Below are positions 25,941-34,936 of a stretch of 64,000 nucleotides of DNA, in pieces (the stretch's first letter is position 1; every line of letters starts with the position of its first letter). The notes beneath the pieces are model-generated. The model ran no database searches and was not told the origin of the DNA. It saw only the letters and a list, made by a program, of their open reading frames with translations. This stretch comes from Christensenellaceae bacterium OttesenSCG-928-K19 (GTDB taxonomy: Bacteria > Bacillota > Clostridia > Christensenellales > Christensenellaceae). The DNA is taken from assembly GCA_030266015.1 (NCBI GenBank), contig JAJDHD010000009.1, positions 1 through 64,000 on the forward strand, read 5' to 3'. Made by a program: the position numbers and the translations under genes.

Positions 25941-25962
25941 AAAAACCCGGATAACCCGGGCA
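25941..25962 (-). terminator. Terminator after the SRP RNA gene
   Basis: On the minus strand CCCGG, a short loop and CCGGG are followed by TTTTT, about 17 bases after the predicted RNA 3' end. The hairpin also lies upstream of ugd, separating the two genes. Confidence 0.75.
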
Positions 25963-25978
25963 TAATTTTTATTTAAAA

Positions 25979-26246
25979 CCGTACGGCCACGCTTCGAACC
26001 GCAATTTACAAGAGGAATTCAGACGGGTAACTCGGGACAGGCTCGCCTGCGGCACACGCAGCGTACCGCTTATTGCTGCTTCCGTCAGGACCTGACAAGG
26101 TTCACAGTGCTGCATTGCACAGGACCCATCCGTCAACGTCCCCATATCTGCTCCATACCTTACAAACGCGGCCCTCGGCGCGGCATTCAACCCCGCTGTA
26201 GCGGATTGCGGGTTACAGGGCACCGCTAACTCCCCGTCTAGTACGG
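25979..26246 (-). ncRNA. ffs: Signal recognition particle RNA, large bacterial type (scRNA)
   Basis: RNA core of the signal recognition particle, which with Ffh targets membrane and secreted proteins. On the minus strand the universally conserved domain IV reads TGTCAGGTCCTGACGGAAGC, followed by AGCAATAAG. The 5' part has GGGGAGTTAGCGGTGCCCTG and CCCGCAATCC, the Alu-domain loops seen in Bacillus scRNA. The ends GTACGG (26241-26246) and CCGTACGG (25979-25986) pair, giving about 268 bases, the length expected for Firmicutes. Open frames drawn across this stretch are not genes. Confidence 0.95.
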
Positions 26247-26325
26247 TAAATATCATTTTATCAATTATAGTGCAAACCGTCAATGTTTTTCGAAGTCACA
26301 CGCGCTAACTCCGCCATTGCTTCAA

Positions 26326-27159
26326 TTACACCTGAGAAGCCAGAACCTTGTATACATATGCTGCCGCGCTGCCCACCTGTTTATCTTCACGCAACGCGGC
26401 AATCACTGGGAGCGCAGGCATATATCTTGTATTTAGCACATAAAATATTGCCTGGTTAAGTATCCGTGTGCGCGTGGCATAATTCGCGCCAATCAATTTT
26501 TTTATATCTTTAGTATGCTTTTCTTCCAGCACCTCTATCAAGTCAAACTCATACACTGGCGGGTTTTTCTCCGGTAGGCTTTTGTTCGCCGGGCAGCAGC
26601 CCTGGCAACGCTCACACCCCATCAGTTGGTAAATATATTGCCCAAATTGACTGGGGATCTCCGGCTGGTTGCTGTGGTGGCGAATACACTGCTCACGCAG
26701 AAAACCATCCGACTGCACTGCATTTGTAGGGCAAACCTTGACGCAGGCGTTACATCCCGCGCAGCCACTGCTTCCCGGATTGCTGTCTTCCTCCATATCC
26801 ACGTCCAACTCAATTCCCTGAATCGCGGTAAATGATCCAAACTGCGGATGATAAAAAAGCGTGTTTCTGCCAATGAAACCACACGTCTTTACCGCTAGCT
26901 TTTTCAACCCATTTTTATGATAAAGCTGAGCGCCTATGCCCTTTTTCTCCAGCGCCTCAATCAATTCCTTTGCCGCAAGATGTGCTTGCTGTGAAACAGG
27001 ATAATAAGGAGATATCCTTGTTATTCCCGCTTTCGTTTTGCCATTTGCCGGGCGATAAGGCGCAAATAACAGAAGTAATGTTTTACCTTCCTCTGTTTTT
27101 GTAAATTTTGCATCCCCGAAAGGTACCATATCAGCATTTTGTAAAATTTTTCGTTTCAT
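26326..27159 (-). CDS. QueG-like 4Fe-4S double-cluster protein
   Basis: A 277-residue relative of epoxyqueuosine reductase, which in full form reduces epoxyqueuosine in tRNA using cobalamin and two 4Fe-4S clusters. Visible are a substrate-side region with GFIGRNTLFYHPQFGSF, a first cluster CAGCNACVKVCPTNAV, a second CERCQGCCPANK, and C-terminal helices like the family's HEAT-type tail. It is about 100 residues shorter than typical QueG, mainly at the N-terminus. It may therefore be one of the many QueG-like proteins of unknown substrate common in clostridia. It is coded 79 bases downstream of the SRP RNA region on the opposite flank and has no partner gene. Confidence 0.75.
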   Translation of the reverse strand: MKRKILQNADMVPFGDAKFTKTEEGKTLLLLFAPYRPANGKTKAGITRISPYYPVSQQAHLAAKELIEALEKKGIGAQLYHKNGLKKLAVKTCGFIGRNTLFYHPQFGSFTAIQGIELDVDMEEDSNPGSSGCAGCNACVKVCPTNAVQSDGFLREQCIRHHSNQPEIPSQFGQYIYQLMGCERCQGCCPANKSLPEKNPPVYEFDLIEVLEEKHTKDIKKLIGANYATRTRILNQAIFYVLNTRYMPALPVIAALREDKQVGSAAAYVYKVLASQV

Positions 27160-27181
27160 GGCAATATCATACGCAATCCTG

Positions 27182-27210
27182 TTGCTTTTTTCAAGCTGCC
27201 GTTATATTAT
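27182..27210 (+). promoter_or_regulatory. Sigma-A type promoter for the small lipoprotein gene
   Basis: TTGCTT (27182-27187), a 17-base spacer and TATTAT (27205-27210) precede the ATG at 27273. GGAG is the ribosome site. Confidence 0.55.
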
Positions 27211-27272
27211 TGTATGTGGAAATTCCTGTTACATGAGATTTCCCTAAGAGAAAAAAGCAAGGCAGGAGAAAC

Positions 27273-27743
27273 ATGAATAAAAAACTGGGTTTGGCAGTAA
27301 TAACCGTATTACTGTGTCTGTTGCTTATTGGCTGCAGCGAAGCGGTATATATCAAGGCAGGCGATACCAGCTATGAGATAACAGGCGTGCGGATCGAAGA
27401 TGAGTACGCAGAGGAGGCGTCACCTCCTGGCTATCAGTTCTTGCTGGTACAGGCAAAAAGCAGCCATGCGGATATGGAGCTGATGGAGCAGACATTCTTC
27501 CCTTTAGAGGGAACGCGCCCCACTGTCTATGACGGTACAGACACCGTTACCTGTAAATCTGTCACCTATGCGGCGGAAGGAAGTAGCCAGTCTCCGGATA
27601 TCACCGCAATATTACTGTTTCAGGTGCCCGTTTTGTTTGGAGAACAATTCACGCTTACCGGCGAGGCGTTTGGTAGCGTGTCTCTCACGTCCTCCCAATC
27701 AGCAATGGACAGCATAAAAGAGGTTTTCCAGGGAAGCAACTAA
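27273..27743 (+). CDS. Small hypothetical lipoprotein
   Basis: A 156-residue protein with a lipoprotein signal (LLCLLLIGC, Cys about 21) and a mature part of alternating polar/hydrophobic strands that looks beta-rich. It contains YKAGDTSYEITGVRIEDE-like segments resembling DUF4352-type immunoglobulin-like domains, but the match is not firm. It is probably membrane-tethered outside the cell. It stands alone with its own promoter. The long gap that follows has no clear gene. Confidence 0.6.
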   Translation: MNKKLGLAVITVLLCLLLIGCSEAVYIKAGDTSYEITGVRIEDEYAEEASPPGYQFLLVQAKSSHADMELMEQTFFPLEGTRPTVYDGTDTVTCKSVTYAAEGSSQSPDITAILLFQVPVLFGEQFTLTGEAFGSVSLTSSQSAMDSIKEVFQGSN

Positions 27744-28241
27744 GACAACGCCGCCCAATGAAGATGTTGGACAAGACAACTCTAGTATGCCAGCATCACT
27801 CAACTAGTGCGTATCTGTTTTCAAATAGTGATTCAAATCAAATGTTCAAACACAGATTGGCTAACGCTAATATCATGTGTAGCTTAGTATTTTGTTTTTC
27901 CAAATCTTGCACCATGTCTTGCGATATTTGAATAAGCTTTTCACGCCCCCCCCCAATACATAATCTACTTTTGCGCGAACTAGTGACAATCTCCCGCTCT
28001 CTACGTTTGCTTTGTATTTTAGAGCATGTAGTGTTATGTTTGCTTTATGAGGATTTATTGTTCATTCTGCCGTTGTTTTTCTTCTCATCGTTATTATGTG
28101 TTTATCTCATCTTTTATGCTCCGATATAGCCTGTGTTATTCGTTCATGCAAAAGTCCCGACTTTAATCAATCCTACATCACCGTCCTTTTTTTACCACTA
28201 TGCTTTAGATGAGACAATTACCTCGGGTTATTTGATTATAA
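27744..28241. other. Long AT-rich gap without an intact gene; coding-like fragment and C9 tract
   Basis: No complete gene was found. On the minus strand from about 28020 to 27838 one frame stays open without a start codon. Its final 35 residues look protein-like (LIQISQDMVQDLEKQNTKLH, then MILALANLCL), suggesting the tail of a decayed gene. A run of nine C (27945-27953) interrupts the same stretch. The rest is AT-rich sequence with no recognised signal until the promoter at 28242. Confidence 0.35.
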
Positions 28242-28270
28242 TTGCATAGTGGTATTCGGTACGATATAAT
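28242..28270 (+). promoter_or_regulatory. Sigma-A type promoter for the AlgI/AlgJ pair
   Basis: TTGCAT (28242-28247), a 17-base spacer and TATAAT (28265-28270) lie 62 bases before the ATG at 28333. Confidence 0.75.
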
Positions 28271-28332
28271 AGGTGTAATTGATTGGATTTGTATATGTAT
28301 GTGACCATGCGGTCAAGGAAACAAGGTGAATC

Positions 28333-29745
28333 ATGCTTTTTAGTTCTCTCATATTTTTGTGGATTTTCTTGCCGATCGTATTCGTTTTGTACCGGATTAT
28401 TAAAAATCCCGTTGCGCGAAATATTATTTTATTGATTGCCAGTCTATTTTTTTATGCGTGGGGCGAACCAATTTATATTGTCCTTATGCTGGGTTCGATC
28501 ACAATCAATTATGTGTTTGGCAGACTGATCGATTCTGCAAAAAAGCAATCAGGTCGAAAATGGTTTTTAATTTTATGTGTTATTATTAATCTTGGCTTAC
28601 TTGGATACTTTAAATATTTTAATTTCTTCTTCGATATCTTTGGCGCATTATCCGGGGTAGCAACGATCAATATGACAACCGTCATATTGCCCATCGGCAT
28701 CTCCTTCTACACATTTCAGGCAATGTCATACATCATCGATCTATACCGAAAAAAGATCAATGTGCAGAAAAGTTACTATAAATTGGCGTTATACATATCG
28801 TTTTTCCCTCAGCTGATTGCTGGCCCAATCGTCCGCTATCAGGATATTGAAGCACAGATCGACAAACGAACCCTCACAAAAGAGAAAACGGCATATGGCA
28901 TCAAACGTTTTATTTACGGCCTTTCCAAAAAGGTGTTGATCGCAAACACGATGGCTCTGATTGCAGACAGAATCTATGCGCTTGATATGGGGCAGCTTTC
29001 CAGCGGACTTATTTGGATTGCTGCAATCAGCTATATGTTGCAGATCTATTTTGACTTTTCCGGCTATTCAGATATGGCTATCGGCCTTGGAAAGATGTTC
29101 GGTTTTGATTTTCTGGAAAATTTTAATTACCCGTACACCTCCACTTCAATCAAAGATTTTTGGAGGAGATGGCATATTTCTCTTTCGACATGGTTCAAGG
29201 AATACTTGTATATACCTTTGGGCGGAAACAGAAAAGGCCGCTTTAGAACTTACCTGAATCTATTAATTGTTTTTTTTGCAACAGGATTATGGCATGGTGC
29301 CAGTTGGAATTTCGTGGTTTGGGGACTTTATAACGGGTGTTTCCTGATCATAGAACGACTGTTTTTGGGTAAATTGCTGGACAAGTGCAAATTCAAATTC
29401 ATTAATATAGTCTATTCATTAATAGTCGTAATCGTCGGGTGGGTCATCTTCCGTGTGGAAGACCTTGGTAAAGCATTTGAGTTAATACGAAGAATGTTTG
29501 TTGTGGGTCAAGAAAGCATTGTGCTCAATATCTGGCAATTCATTGATGCACGAGCAATCACGTTTACAGTCGCAGGAATCATATTATGCGGTATAATACA
29601 ACAAAACAAGAAGTTAAAACATGCGCTATATAATGAAAAAAGAGCCTATGGTATTGAAATACCTATACTTGTAGTATTGCTATTGTATTGCTTTATTACA
29701 TTGGTCAGCGGCACATACAACCCGTTTATTTATTTCAGATTCTAA
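28333..29745 (+). CDS. MBOAT-family O-acyltransferase (AlgI-like)
   Basis: A 470-residue membrane protein of the membrane-bound O-acyltransferase family. AlgI, PatA and DltB relatives pass acetyl or acyl groups across the membrane to a surface polymer. About 10-12 helices are seen. Family marks are FFYAWGEP near the N-terminus, PIGISFYTFQAMSYIID, FFPQLIAGPIVRY, DFWRRWHISLSTWFKEYLY, and the catalytic histidine H321 in TGLWHGASWNF. The next gene, 33 bases later, codes an AlgJ-like partner. Together they would acetylate an extracellular glycan; no polymerase gene lies beside them. Base composition is more AT-rich than the surroundings. Confidence 0.88.
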   Translation: MLFSSLIFLWIFLPIVFVLYRIIKNPVARNIILLIASLFFYAWGEPIYIVLMLGSITINYVFGRLIDSAKKQSGRKWFLILCVIINLGLLGYFKYFNFFFDIFGALSGVATINMTTVILPIGISFYTFQAMSYIIDLYRKKINVQKSYYKLALYISFFPQLIAGPIVRYQDIEAQIDKRTLTKEKTAYGIKRFIYGLSKKVLIANTMALIADRIYALDMGQLSSGLIWIAAISYMLQIYFDFSGYSDMAIGLGKMFGFDFLENFNYPYTSTSIKDFWRRWHISLSTWFKEYLYIPLGGNRKGRFRTYLNLLIVFFATGLWHGASWNFVVWGLYNGCFLIIERLFLGKLLDKCKFKFINIVYSLIVVIVGWVIFRVEDLGKAFELIRRMFVVGQESIVLNIWQFIDARAITFTVAGIILCGIIQQNKKLKHALYNEKRAYGIEIPILVVLLLYCFITLVSGTYNPFIYFRF

Positions 29746-29777
29746 AGTGGTAGTACTTTCGAATCAAAAGGAGGCTT

Positions 29778-30935
29778 ATGAAAGAACGCATACTTATCTT
29801 ATTATTTTGTATTATGATTATACTTCCCAGTATACTTTATATTGTAATGCCGCCGGATAAAACTGCCGCAGAAATGGAGAATCGGCAAATGGCATCGGGT
29901 GTCTTGGATACTGGAGAAACAGAGCGCGGGATTGTTGCCAAAGCGCTAGACTTGTTGACTGCCGGGGGAGATCTTTCTGCAGCGGTCGAGGATGTCTTTA
30001 ATGATAACATACCCTTTCGCGGAAGTTTGATTAAAACAAATACAAATTTGAACCTTTCTTTATTCCATACACTTGGATCAAACCAAGTGGTGTTAGGTAA
30101 GGACGGCTGGTATTTTTACAACAACGAAACGGACAACAGTCCATTGAAGCAGTTTGCACTGGGGTCATCGTTGTCAGAGGATCAACTACAGACAGTTACA
30201 GAACAATTGACTAAAATGAAAGATCTCGCAAAAGAAAACGGAGCGGAGTTTATATTTTTAATTGCTCCCAATAAACCCGAGGTGTATCCGGAATATGTTC
30301 CCGATGCTTACAGAAAAACAAGCACTGAACGGATTTATTATCAGCTTGGAGCATATTTATCAGAAAATACTGAAATAACGGTACTGTTAATGCAGGACGA
30401 ACTTGACAAGCTGAGCCCAAAATATACATCATATTTTAAAACGGATACCCATTGGAACAATCTCGCTGCTTTTATAGCGACACAGAATCTCGCAACCGCT
30501 ACCGGGTTGCAGGAAAATCATATTGAACTGGATGAGTTGGAAATAACACTAACTCATGACAGCGGAAAAGATTTACTCAATCTTGCCGGAATTGGGGACG
30601 CAAACATAGACGATAATCAATACACTATTGAAGGATTTATGGATGAGGTTACAACAGAAGAATGGCTGGTAAACGAGATTGGGACACGGCAAAAAGTGAA
30701 AACTAATAGCCCGAATGACAAAAAGCTGTTGATGTACAGGGATTCCTTTGCTGAAGCCATGATCCCTTATACATCAAAGTACTTCAGTGAATCTTATTAT
30801 ATATCTGGTTATCCCCGAGATAGAGATGACAAAAGCATGTCACAGTGGTTGGCTGAAGAAAACCCCGATATTGTAGTCTTTGAGATTGTTGAACGTTCTC
30901 TTGCCGATTTACCGGAGTTTTTAGAAGTAGATTAG
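29778..30935 (+). CDS. AlgJ/AlgX-like DHHW-family SGNH acetyltransferase partner
   Basis: A 385-residue protein with an N-terminal membrane anchor (about 4-24) and an extracytoplasmic SGNH-like domain. It has NDNIPFRGSLI, then VVLGKDGWYFYN, the family entry motif. The catalytic-type DTHW (D223-T224-H225-W226) follows, and MYRDSFAEAMIPY near the C-terminus supplies the nucleophile Ser region. In alginate and related systems such proteins finish the O-acetyl transfer begun by the MBOAT protein. GGAGG precedes the ATG by 4 bases. It ends near a strong bidirectional hairpin. Confidence 0.8.
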   Translation: MKERILILLFCIMIILPSILYIVMPPDKTAAEMENRQMASGVLDTGETERGIVAKALDLLTAGGDLSAAVEDVFNDNIPFRGSLIKTNTNLNLSLFHTLGSNQVVLGKDGWYFYNNETDNSPLKQFALGSSLSEDQLQTVTEQLTKMKDLAKENGAEFIFLIAPNKPEVYPEYVPDAYRKTSTERIYYQLGAYLSENTEITVLLMQDELDKLSPKYTSYFKTDTHWNNLAAFIATQNLATATGLQENHIELDELEITLTHDSGKDLLNLAGIGDANIDDNQYTIEGFMDEVTTEEWLVNEIGTRQKVKTNSPNDKKLLMYRDSFAEAMIPYTSKYFSESYYISGYPRDRDDKSMSQWLAEENPDIVVFEIVERSLADLPEFLEVD

Positions 30936-31011
30936 AGACTAAATATATCAGAGAGTATAATCTTGACATCAAATAACCTAGTGATATGATTGGCATAACT
31001 CTGAAAATAAC

Positions 31012-31040
31012 AACGGATGCTTTCAAGCATCCGTTTTCTG
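31012..31040. terminator. Bidirectional terminator between AlgJ-like and DUF1893 genes
   Basis: AACGGATGC (31012-31020), a 6-base loop and GCATCCGTT (31027-31035) form a perfect 9-base stem with T-rich sequence on both strands. It serves converging genes. Confidence 0.85.
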
Positions 31041-31041
31041 T

Positions 31042-31473
31042 TTATATTTGGTTGCTTTCAGCAAAGGTTCGTAACTTTTCCACCCGATCCTTATTGTCTG
31101 GCACATCAATCAACAGCTTTTCCAAAGGGCACAGGCCGATCCCTTCCCGGTTCAAAATCGCGGGAACCAGCTTTTCGCAAACAGTCTCTATGTCAGCCTC
31201 TGCAAGGATTTGCTTGGCCCCAAAACTCATCGTCTCGCCATAGACCAACGCCACACCCGCATCTACAAGCAGCGAAGCCGCCGCCGTTCCTACCGCTTTA
31301 TCAAACGCATAAGCGCCCGCAAGTTGCTCTCTGTTTTCCAGGTAGACGGCGAATAGCGGTGCTAATCCATCTCCCTTTTCCGCGAACAGAATCCTGTCGT
31401 CCGCACAGACCACACATGAACAAGTATTCTCTCGCAGATCTGTAATGGCTTGCTTCATCAGACTTTCTTTCAT
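31042..31473 (-). CDS. DUF1893 family protein
   Basis: A 143-residue protein of the DUF1893/TM1506 family, which has a cytidine-deaminase-like fold but no proven activity. Typical parts are CVVCADDRILFAEKGDGLAPL, then AYAFDKAVGTAAASLLV with VALVYGETMS after it, and ILNREGIGLCPLEKLL near the end. The start is taken as the second ATG of a pair, five bases after AGGTGG on the minus strand. The longer frame has no ribosome site. It is divergent to the ACT-domain gene. Confidence 0.8.
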   Translation of the reverse strand: MKESLMKQAITDLRENTCSCVVCADDRILFAEKGDGLAPLFAVYLENREQLAGAYAFDKAVGTAAASLLVDAGVALVYGETMSFGAKQILAEADIETVCEKLVPAILNREGIGLCPLEKLLIDVPDNKDRVEKLRTFAESNQI

Positions 31474-31610
31474 CATTCCCACCTGATTTCCACATAAATT
31501 TGTCTTCATTATACTACATACCGCTAAAAAGAACACGTCTTTTTGTAAACCTGTTGACTTCCCCCACCTCAATATATATCATTGTAACAAATACGCTCGG
31601 AGGTATGAGA

Positions 31611-31979
31611 ATGCAACTGAAATGGATTGATGGCAATTTTTCCGTTTGTCGCCTATATGAAGCCCCCGCAACTCCCCTGCCCGGCAGCTTTGCCTTTTAC
31701 GCCAAAACAGACAATGAACTATCTCTCGTTTGCCAAACGGAATGCGTGCCGGAGTCTGTCCAAAAGCGCGAAGACGGCTGGTGTATGTTCCGCATCGAGG
31801 GACAGCTTGATTTTGCCCTAACCGGCATACTTGCGGGCATTTCCTCCATTCTTGCAAACGAAAAAATCGGCATATTCGCCGTTTCCACCTACGACACAGA
31901 TTATATCCTTATAAAAGAAGAACAGGCGCAGGCTGCGCAAAGCGTGTTGCAACAGCACAGCTACCTGTTCATGGAATAG
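31611..31979 (+). CDS. ACT-domain protein (CASTOR/COG3603-like)
   Basis: A 122-residue protein with two ACT-like halves: LKWIDGNFSVCRL at the start, then MFRIEGQLDFALTGILAGISSILANEKIGIF and AVSTYDTDYILIKEE. This is the pattern of small stand-alone ACT proteins (COG3603), which bind amino acids or other small ligands. The ATG at 31611 has GGAGG seven bases upstream. The ATG at 31605 is only one base away from it, and the longer frame from 31500 is unsupported. A ligand is not known. Confidence 0.75.
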   Translation: MQLKWIDGNFSVCRLYEAPATPLPGSFAFYAKTDNELSLVCQTECVPESVQKREDGWCMFRIEGQLDFALTGILAGISSILANEKIGIFAVSTYDTDYILIKEEQAQAAQSVLQQHSYLFME

Positions 31980-31989
31980 AGGTAGTCTC

Positions 31990-32023
31990 CTCTGTATGCA
32001 TATTCCTATGCATACAGAGTTTC
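31990..32023 (+). terminator. Hairpin after the ACT-domain gene
   Basis: CTCTGTATGCATA (31990-32002), TTCC and TATGCATACAGAG (32007-32019) form a perfect 13-base stem followed by TTTCT. It lies between two converging genes and is the likely terminator of the upstream one. Confidence 0.75.
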
Positions 32024-32077
32024 TGATAACAAATTTTGCTTTCCTAGCCGGAACTTTCTTAATCCCGACCCATTTGC

Positions 32078-32818
32078 TTATTTCCCTTCAACAATTGCCA
32101 CACCCGCGCTTGTACCCAAGCGGCTTGCACCCGCGCGCAGCATATTCATTGCGTCTTCATAAGTCTTTACCCCACCAGACGCTTTCACACCCGTATTCGG
32201 CCCCACCGTCTCGCGCATCAAGCGCACATCTTCCACTGTCGCACCGCCTGTGGAAAAACCGGTAGATGTTTTTACGAAATGTGCTCCCGCAAGTCTGCTC
32301 ACTGCACACGCCTTGACTTTTTCTTCATCCGTCAGCAAGCAGGTCTCAATAATCACCTTCACAATGGCTTTTCCGCGCGCCGCGCCCACCACGCCTTCAA
32401 TATCACGCTTTACGAGCTGCCAGTCCCCCGATTTAATCGCACCTACGTTAATTACCATGTCAATTTCCTTTGCGCCATTTGCCGCTGCGTCAGATGTTTC
32501 AAACGCCTTTGCCTCCGGCGTGCACGCACCCAACGGAAATCCCACCACACAGCAAGGTGCTACACCGCTGCCCGCGAGGGACTCCGCAACATATCGAATA
32601 TAGCTTGGATTGACACACACACTTGCAAAGCGATATTTTTTTGCTTCTTCGCACACCTTTGTCACTGCTTCCATTGATGCATCCGGCTTCAATATCGTAT
32701 GATCGATATACTTTGCAACATCCTCTGGCTTCAACGTATCAGCCTGCACCGGCCGCCCCTCTTCATATTTTACGCATACATCCTCTGTAACCTGCTTAAT
32801 CATTTCATTGATCTCCAT
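32078..32818 (-). CDS. deoC: Deoxyribose-phosphate aldolase
   Basis: A 246-residue DeoC-family class I aldolase, splitting deoxyribose-5-phosphate to acetaldehyde and glyceraldehyde-3-phosphate. Landmarks are [44 protein letters not shown], the Schiff-base lysine K183 in HFVKTSTGF, and [14 protein letters not shown]. The ATG at 32818 has AGGAGG 7 bases upstream and overlaps nothing but the gap to the dehydrogenase. Last gene of the SorC-controlled minus-strand unit. Its context with sugar dehydrogenases rather than nucleoside genes suggests it may act on a related deoxy- or keto-sugar phosphate here. Confidence 0.9.
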   Translation of the reverse strand: MEINEMIKQVTEDVCVKYEEGRPVQADTLKPEDVAKYIDHTILKPDASMEAVTKVCEEAKKYRFASVCVNPSYIRYVAESLAGSGVAPCCVVGFPLGACTPEAKAFETSDAAANGAKEIDMVINVGAIKSGDWQLVKRDIEGVVGAARGKAIVKVIIETCLLTDEEKVKACAVSRLAGAHFVKTSTGFSTGGATVEDVRLMRETVGPNTGVKASGGVKTYEDAMNMLRAGASRLGTSAGVAIVEGK

Positions 32819-32819
32819 G

Positions 32820-33866
32820 TTATTCCTCCTGTCCGGCCACAATAACCGCTTTCATAATTCCCTGTTTGTCAATATCATCAAACGCTTGCATAATGTTTTT
32901 TAACGGATAAGTGCGCGTTATATACTTTTCCGTGTCTATTTTACCCTCTGCAAGCCATTCCAGCGCCTGCCTATTTTGTGCTGCTGTAGAGGCGTGTACA
33001 CCAAAGATCCCCAGCTCCTTGTAATGGATGATGTTACTATCCAGATATCCCTTACCCTCGCCGGGCAACCCGCCAAACAAGCTGATCCTGCCACGCTTAG
33101 CTATGATATTCTGCGCTGTTACCTGCGCCGCGCCCACAGAACACGCGACAATCGCTACATCCACGCCACGTCCAGCCGTAATCTCCATTACGCGACTTTC
33201 TACATCCACGCCGCCCGTCACCTCATCAATCCCTGGCACAAACTTTTTGGCAATTGCAAGCCTTTGCTCATTTGGTTCAATCATAATCACTTTTTCCGCA
33301 CCCGATGTAAACGCAAGCTCCGCGTGCATGGCCCCAATAAAGCCCGAGCCAAATACCGCCACATAATCGCCCTTTCCAATCGCGAGAAACTGCTGTGCGT
33401 TGATGGAGCACGCCACCGGCTCAGCAAGCGTAGCCTGCAGACAGCTTACGTTATCTGCCACATGGTTTACATACCCGCGCGCAAAAAATTCGGGCGGCAC
33501 CTCCATATATTCCGCAAAGCTCCCATCGTATTGAAATCCGATCGTTTGCAGGTTATCGCACATATTGGTGTGCCCTTTTTTACACATATAGCACTCGCCA
33601 CAGCCAAGCGCAGGCGTCACAGTAACACGGTCACCCACCTGAAAGCCTTGCACATTACCATTTATCTCCACAATCTCGCCGCATTCCTCATGCCCAACGG
33701 TCACGCCCTCGCCAATCTTTTTGCTGCCGTGCAGGTAAGCCCGCACATCCGTGCCGCAAATAGAGGTTGCCATGACCCGGATAACCGCGCCACCTGGCTT
33801 TGCCTTGGGCTTCTCTTTTTCCGAAAGCTCCAGCTTTCCGTTTTTATTAAAAATACATGCCAACAT
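32820..33866 (-). CDS. Zinc-dependent medium-chain alcohol/polyol dehydrogenase
   Basis: A 348-residue MDR-family oxidoreductase using NAD(P). The catalytic zinc set is seen in [13 protein letters not shown] and GHEECGEIV, and the structural zinc set in [15 protein letters not shown]. The cofactor loop is [14 protein letters not shown]. Start at the ATG 33866 with GGAG about 10 bases upstream; the longer frame runs into the neighbour. It is separated from the next dehydrogenase by one base and from deoC by one base. Likely oxidises a sugar alcohol or a hydroxyl in a sugar acid; the substrate is unknown. Confidence 0.85.
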   Translation of the reverse strand: MLACIFNKNGKLELSEKEKPKAKPGGAVIRVMATSICGTDVRAYLHGSKKIGEGVTVGHEECGEIVEINGNVQGFQVGDRVTVTPALGCGECYMCKKGHTNMCDNLQTIGFQYDGSFAEYMEVPPEFFARGYVNHVADNVSCLQATLAEPVACSINAQQFLAIGKGDYVAVFGSGFIGAMHAELAFTSGAEKVIMIEPNEQRLAIAKKFVPGIDEVTGGVDVESRVMEITAGRGVDVAIVACSVGAAQVTAQNIIAKRGRISLFGGLPGEGKGYLDSNIIHYKELGIFGVHASTAAQNRQALEWLAEGKIDTEKYITRTYPLKNIMQAFDDIDKQGIMKAVIVAGQEE

Positions 33867-33867
33867 T

Positions 33868-34932
33868 TTATTCTTCTCCAGCTTCCTCGCCATGTGGCAG
33901 GAACAATATCTTGTTAAAGAAAATACCACCCTTGTCTATCGCCTTGAACATGTCTGGAGCTTCGTCCAGCGAAAGCTTGTGGCTGATCATAGGCTTCGCA
34001 GTGATTGCGCCTTTTTCAAAAAGTTCCAGTCCCTTAAACCAGTCGTCTCCCGGGAAAGGCTTTGTGAATGAATTCCACGAGCCGATTACCGAAATCTGCC
34101 CACGCATGATGTTGTCTACTTGCTTTTCTTCCAGATTCAGGCCTTGGTGTGATATACCCAGCAGCACTACGCGTGCCATTTTACCCGCACAATCAATTGC
34201 TTTTTTTTGAGCGACAGGCGCACCTGTGAAGTCAATCACCACATCCGCCATGCTGCCGTTTGTCTCCCGCTTTATTACTTCCACGGGGTCTTCCTTGGAC
34301 GCATCAATAACAACATCCGCGCCGCATTCCTTCGCCACCTTACACTTTTCATCACCCATATCCACCGCAAACACTTTGCTTGCACCCATTTCCTTTGCCA
34401 CCTGCACTGCAAAAAGGCCGATGGGACCCGCGCCATACGCCACAAAAACCTCGCCCGGTTTCAGGTTTGCCTGCGCAATGCCATGAAGCGCGTTACCACA
34501 CGGGTCTGTCGTCGCCGCATCAAGATAACTTACGTTATCCGGTACCTTTAAAAGATTGGGCTCGGGAACAGCAACATATTCCGCCATCGCCCCATCGCGC
34601 CGTGATCCAAAGTAATCATAATCCTCGCACAAGGAATAAATCCCTTTCTCACACCACTCACACTTGTAGCACGGGATAAGCGGCGGTACCGTCACCTTGT
34701 CGCCCACCTTAAATCCTTTTACATCCTTACCCACTTCCACAATCTTGCCGGCAAATTCATGACCGATGGTAAGCGGAGCAATATGCGCACCATATTTGTT
34801 TACGCGCGGGATATCCGACCCACACACGCCACACGCCATCACACGCACCAGCGCTTCGTTATCCTTTGGAGCAGGTACCGGTACATCCTCTACCCGCAAA
34901 TCACCCGGTTTATACATTCTTACTGCTTTCAT
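33868..34932 (-). CDS. Zinc-dependent dehydrogenase, galactitol-1-phosphate 5-dehydrogenase-like
   Basis: A 354-residue MDR dehydrogenase with striking local likeness to GatD: GVCGSDIPRVNKYGAH, GHEFAGKIVEVG, four structural Cys in CYKCEWCEKGIYSLC, GSRRDGAMAEYV, and VIGSWNSFTKPFPGDDW. GatD oxidises galactitol-1-phosphate to tagatose-6-phosphate, so a phosphorylated polyol is a plausible substrate. It begins three bases after the SorC stop (AAAGGATAGGAAA as ribosome site), implying coupling. The true substrate is not fixed by sequence. Confidence 0.85.
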   Translation of the reverse strand: MKAVRMYKPGDLRVEDVPVPAPKDNEALVRVMACGVCGSDIPRVNKYGAHIAPLTIGHEFAGKIVEVGKDVKGFKVGDKVTVPPLIPCYKCEWCEKGIYSLCEDYDYFGSRRDGAMAEYVAVPEPNLLKVPDNVSYLDAATTDPCGNALHGIAQANLKPGEVFVAYGAGPIGLFAVQVAKEMGASKVFAVDMGDEKCKVAKECGADVVIDASKEDPVEVIKRETNGSMADVVIDFTGAPVAQKKAIDCAGKMARVVLLGISHQGLNLEEKQVDNIMRGQISVIGSWNSFTKPFPGDDWFKGLELFEKGAITAKPMISHKLSLDEAPDMFKAIDKGGIFFNKILFLPHGEEAGEE

Positions 34933-34936
34933 TTTC

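Noticed and set aside
25969-26283. Open frame of 104 codons on the minus strand
   Set aside because: It lies over the SRP RNA, whose conserved domain IV and Alu loops explain the sequence.
32976-33917. Long plus-strand frame (313 codons) opposite a dehydrogenase gene
   Set aside because: It is a mirror of the minus-strand dehydrogenase codons; the product is His/Arg/Cys-rich and has no domain or ribosome site.
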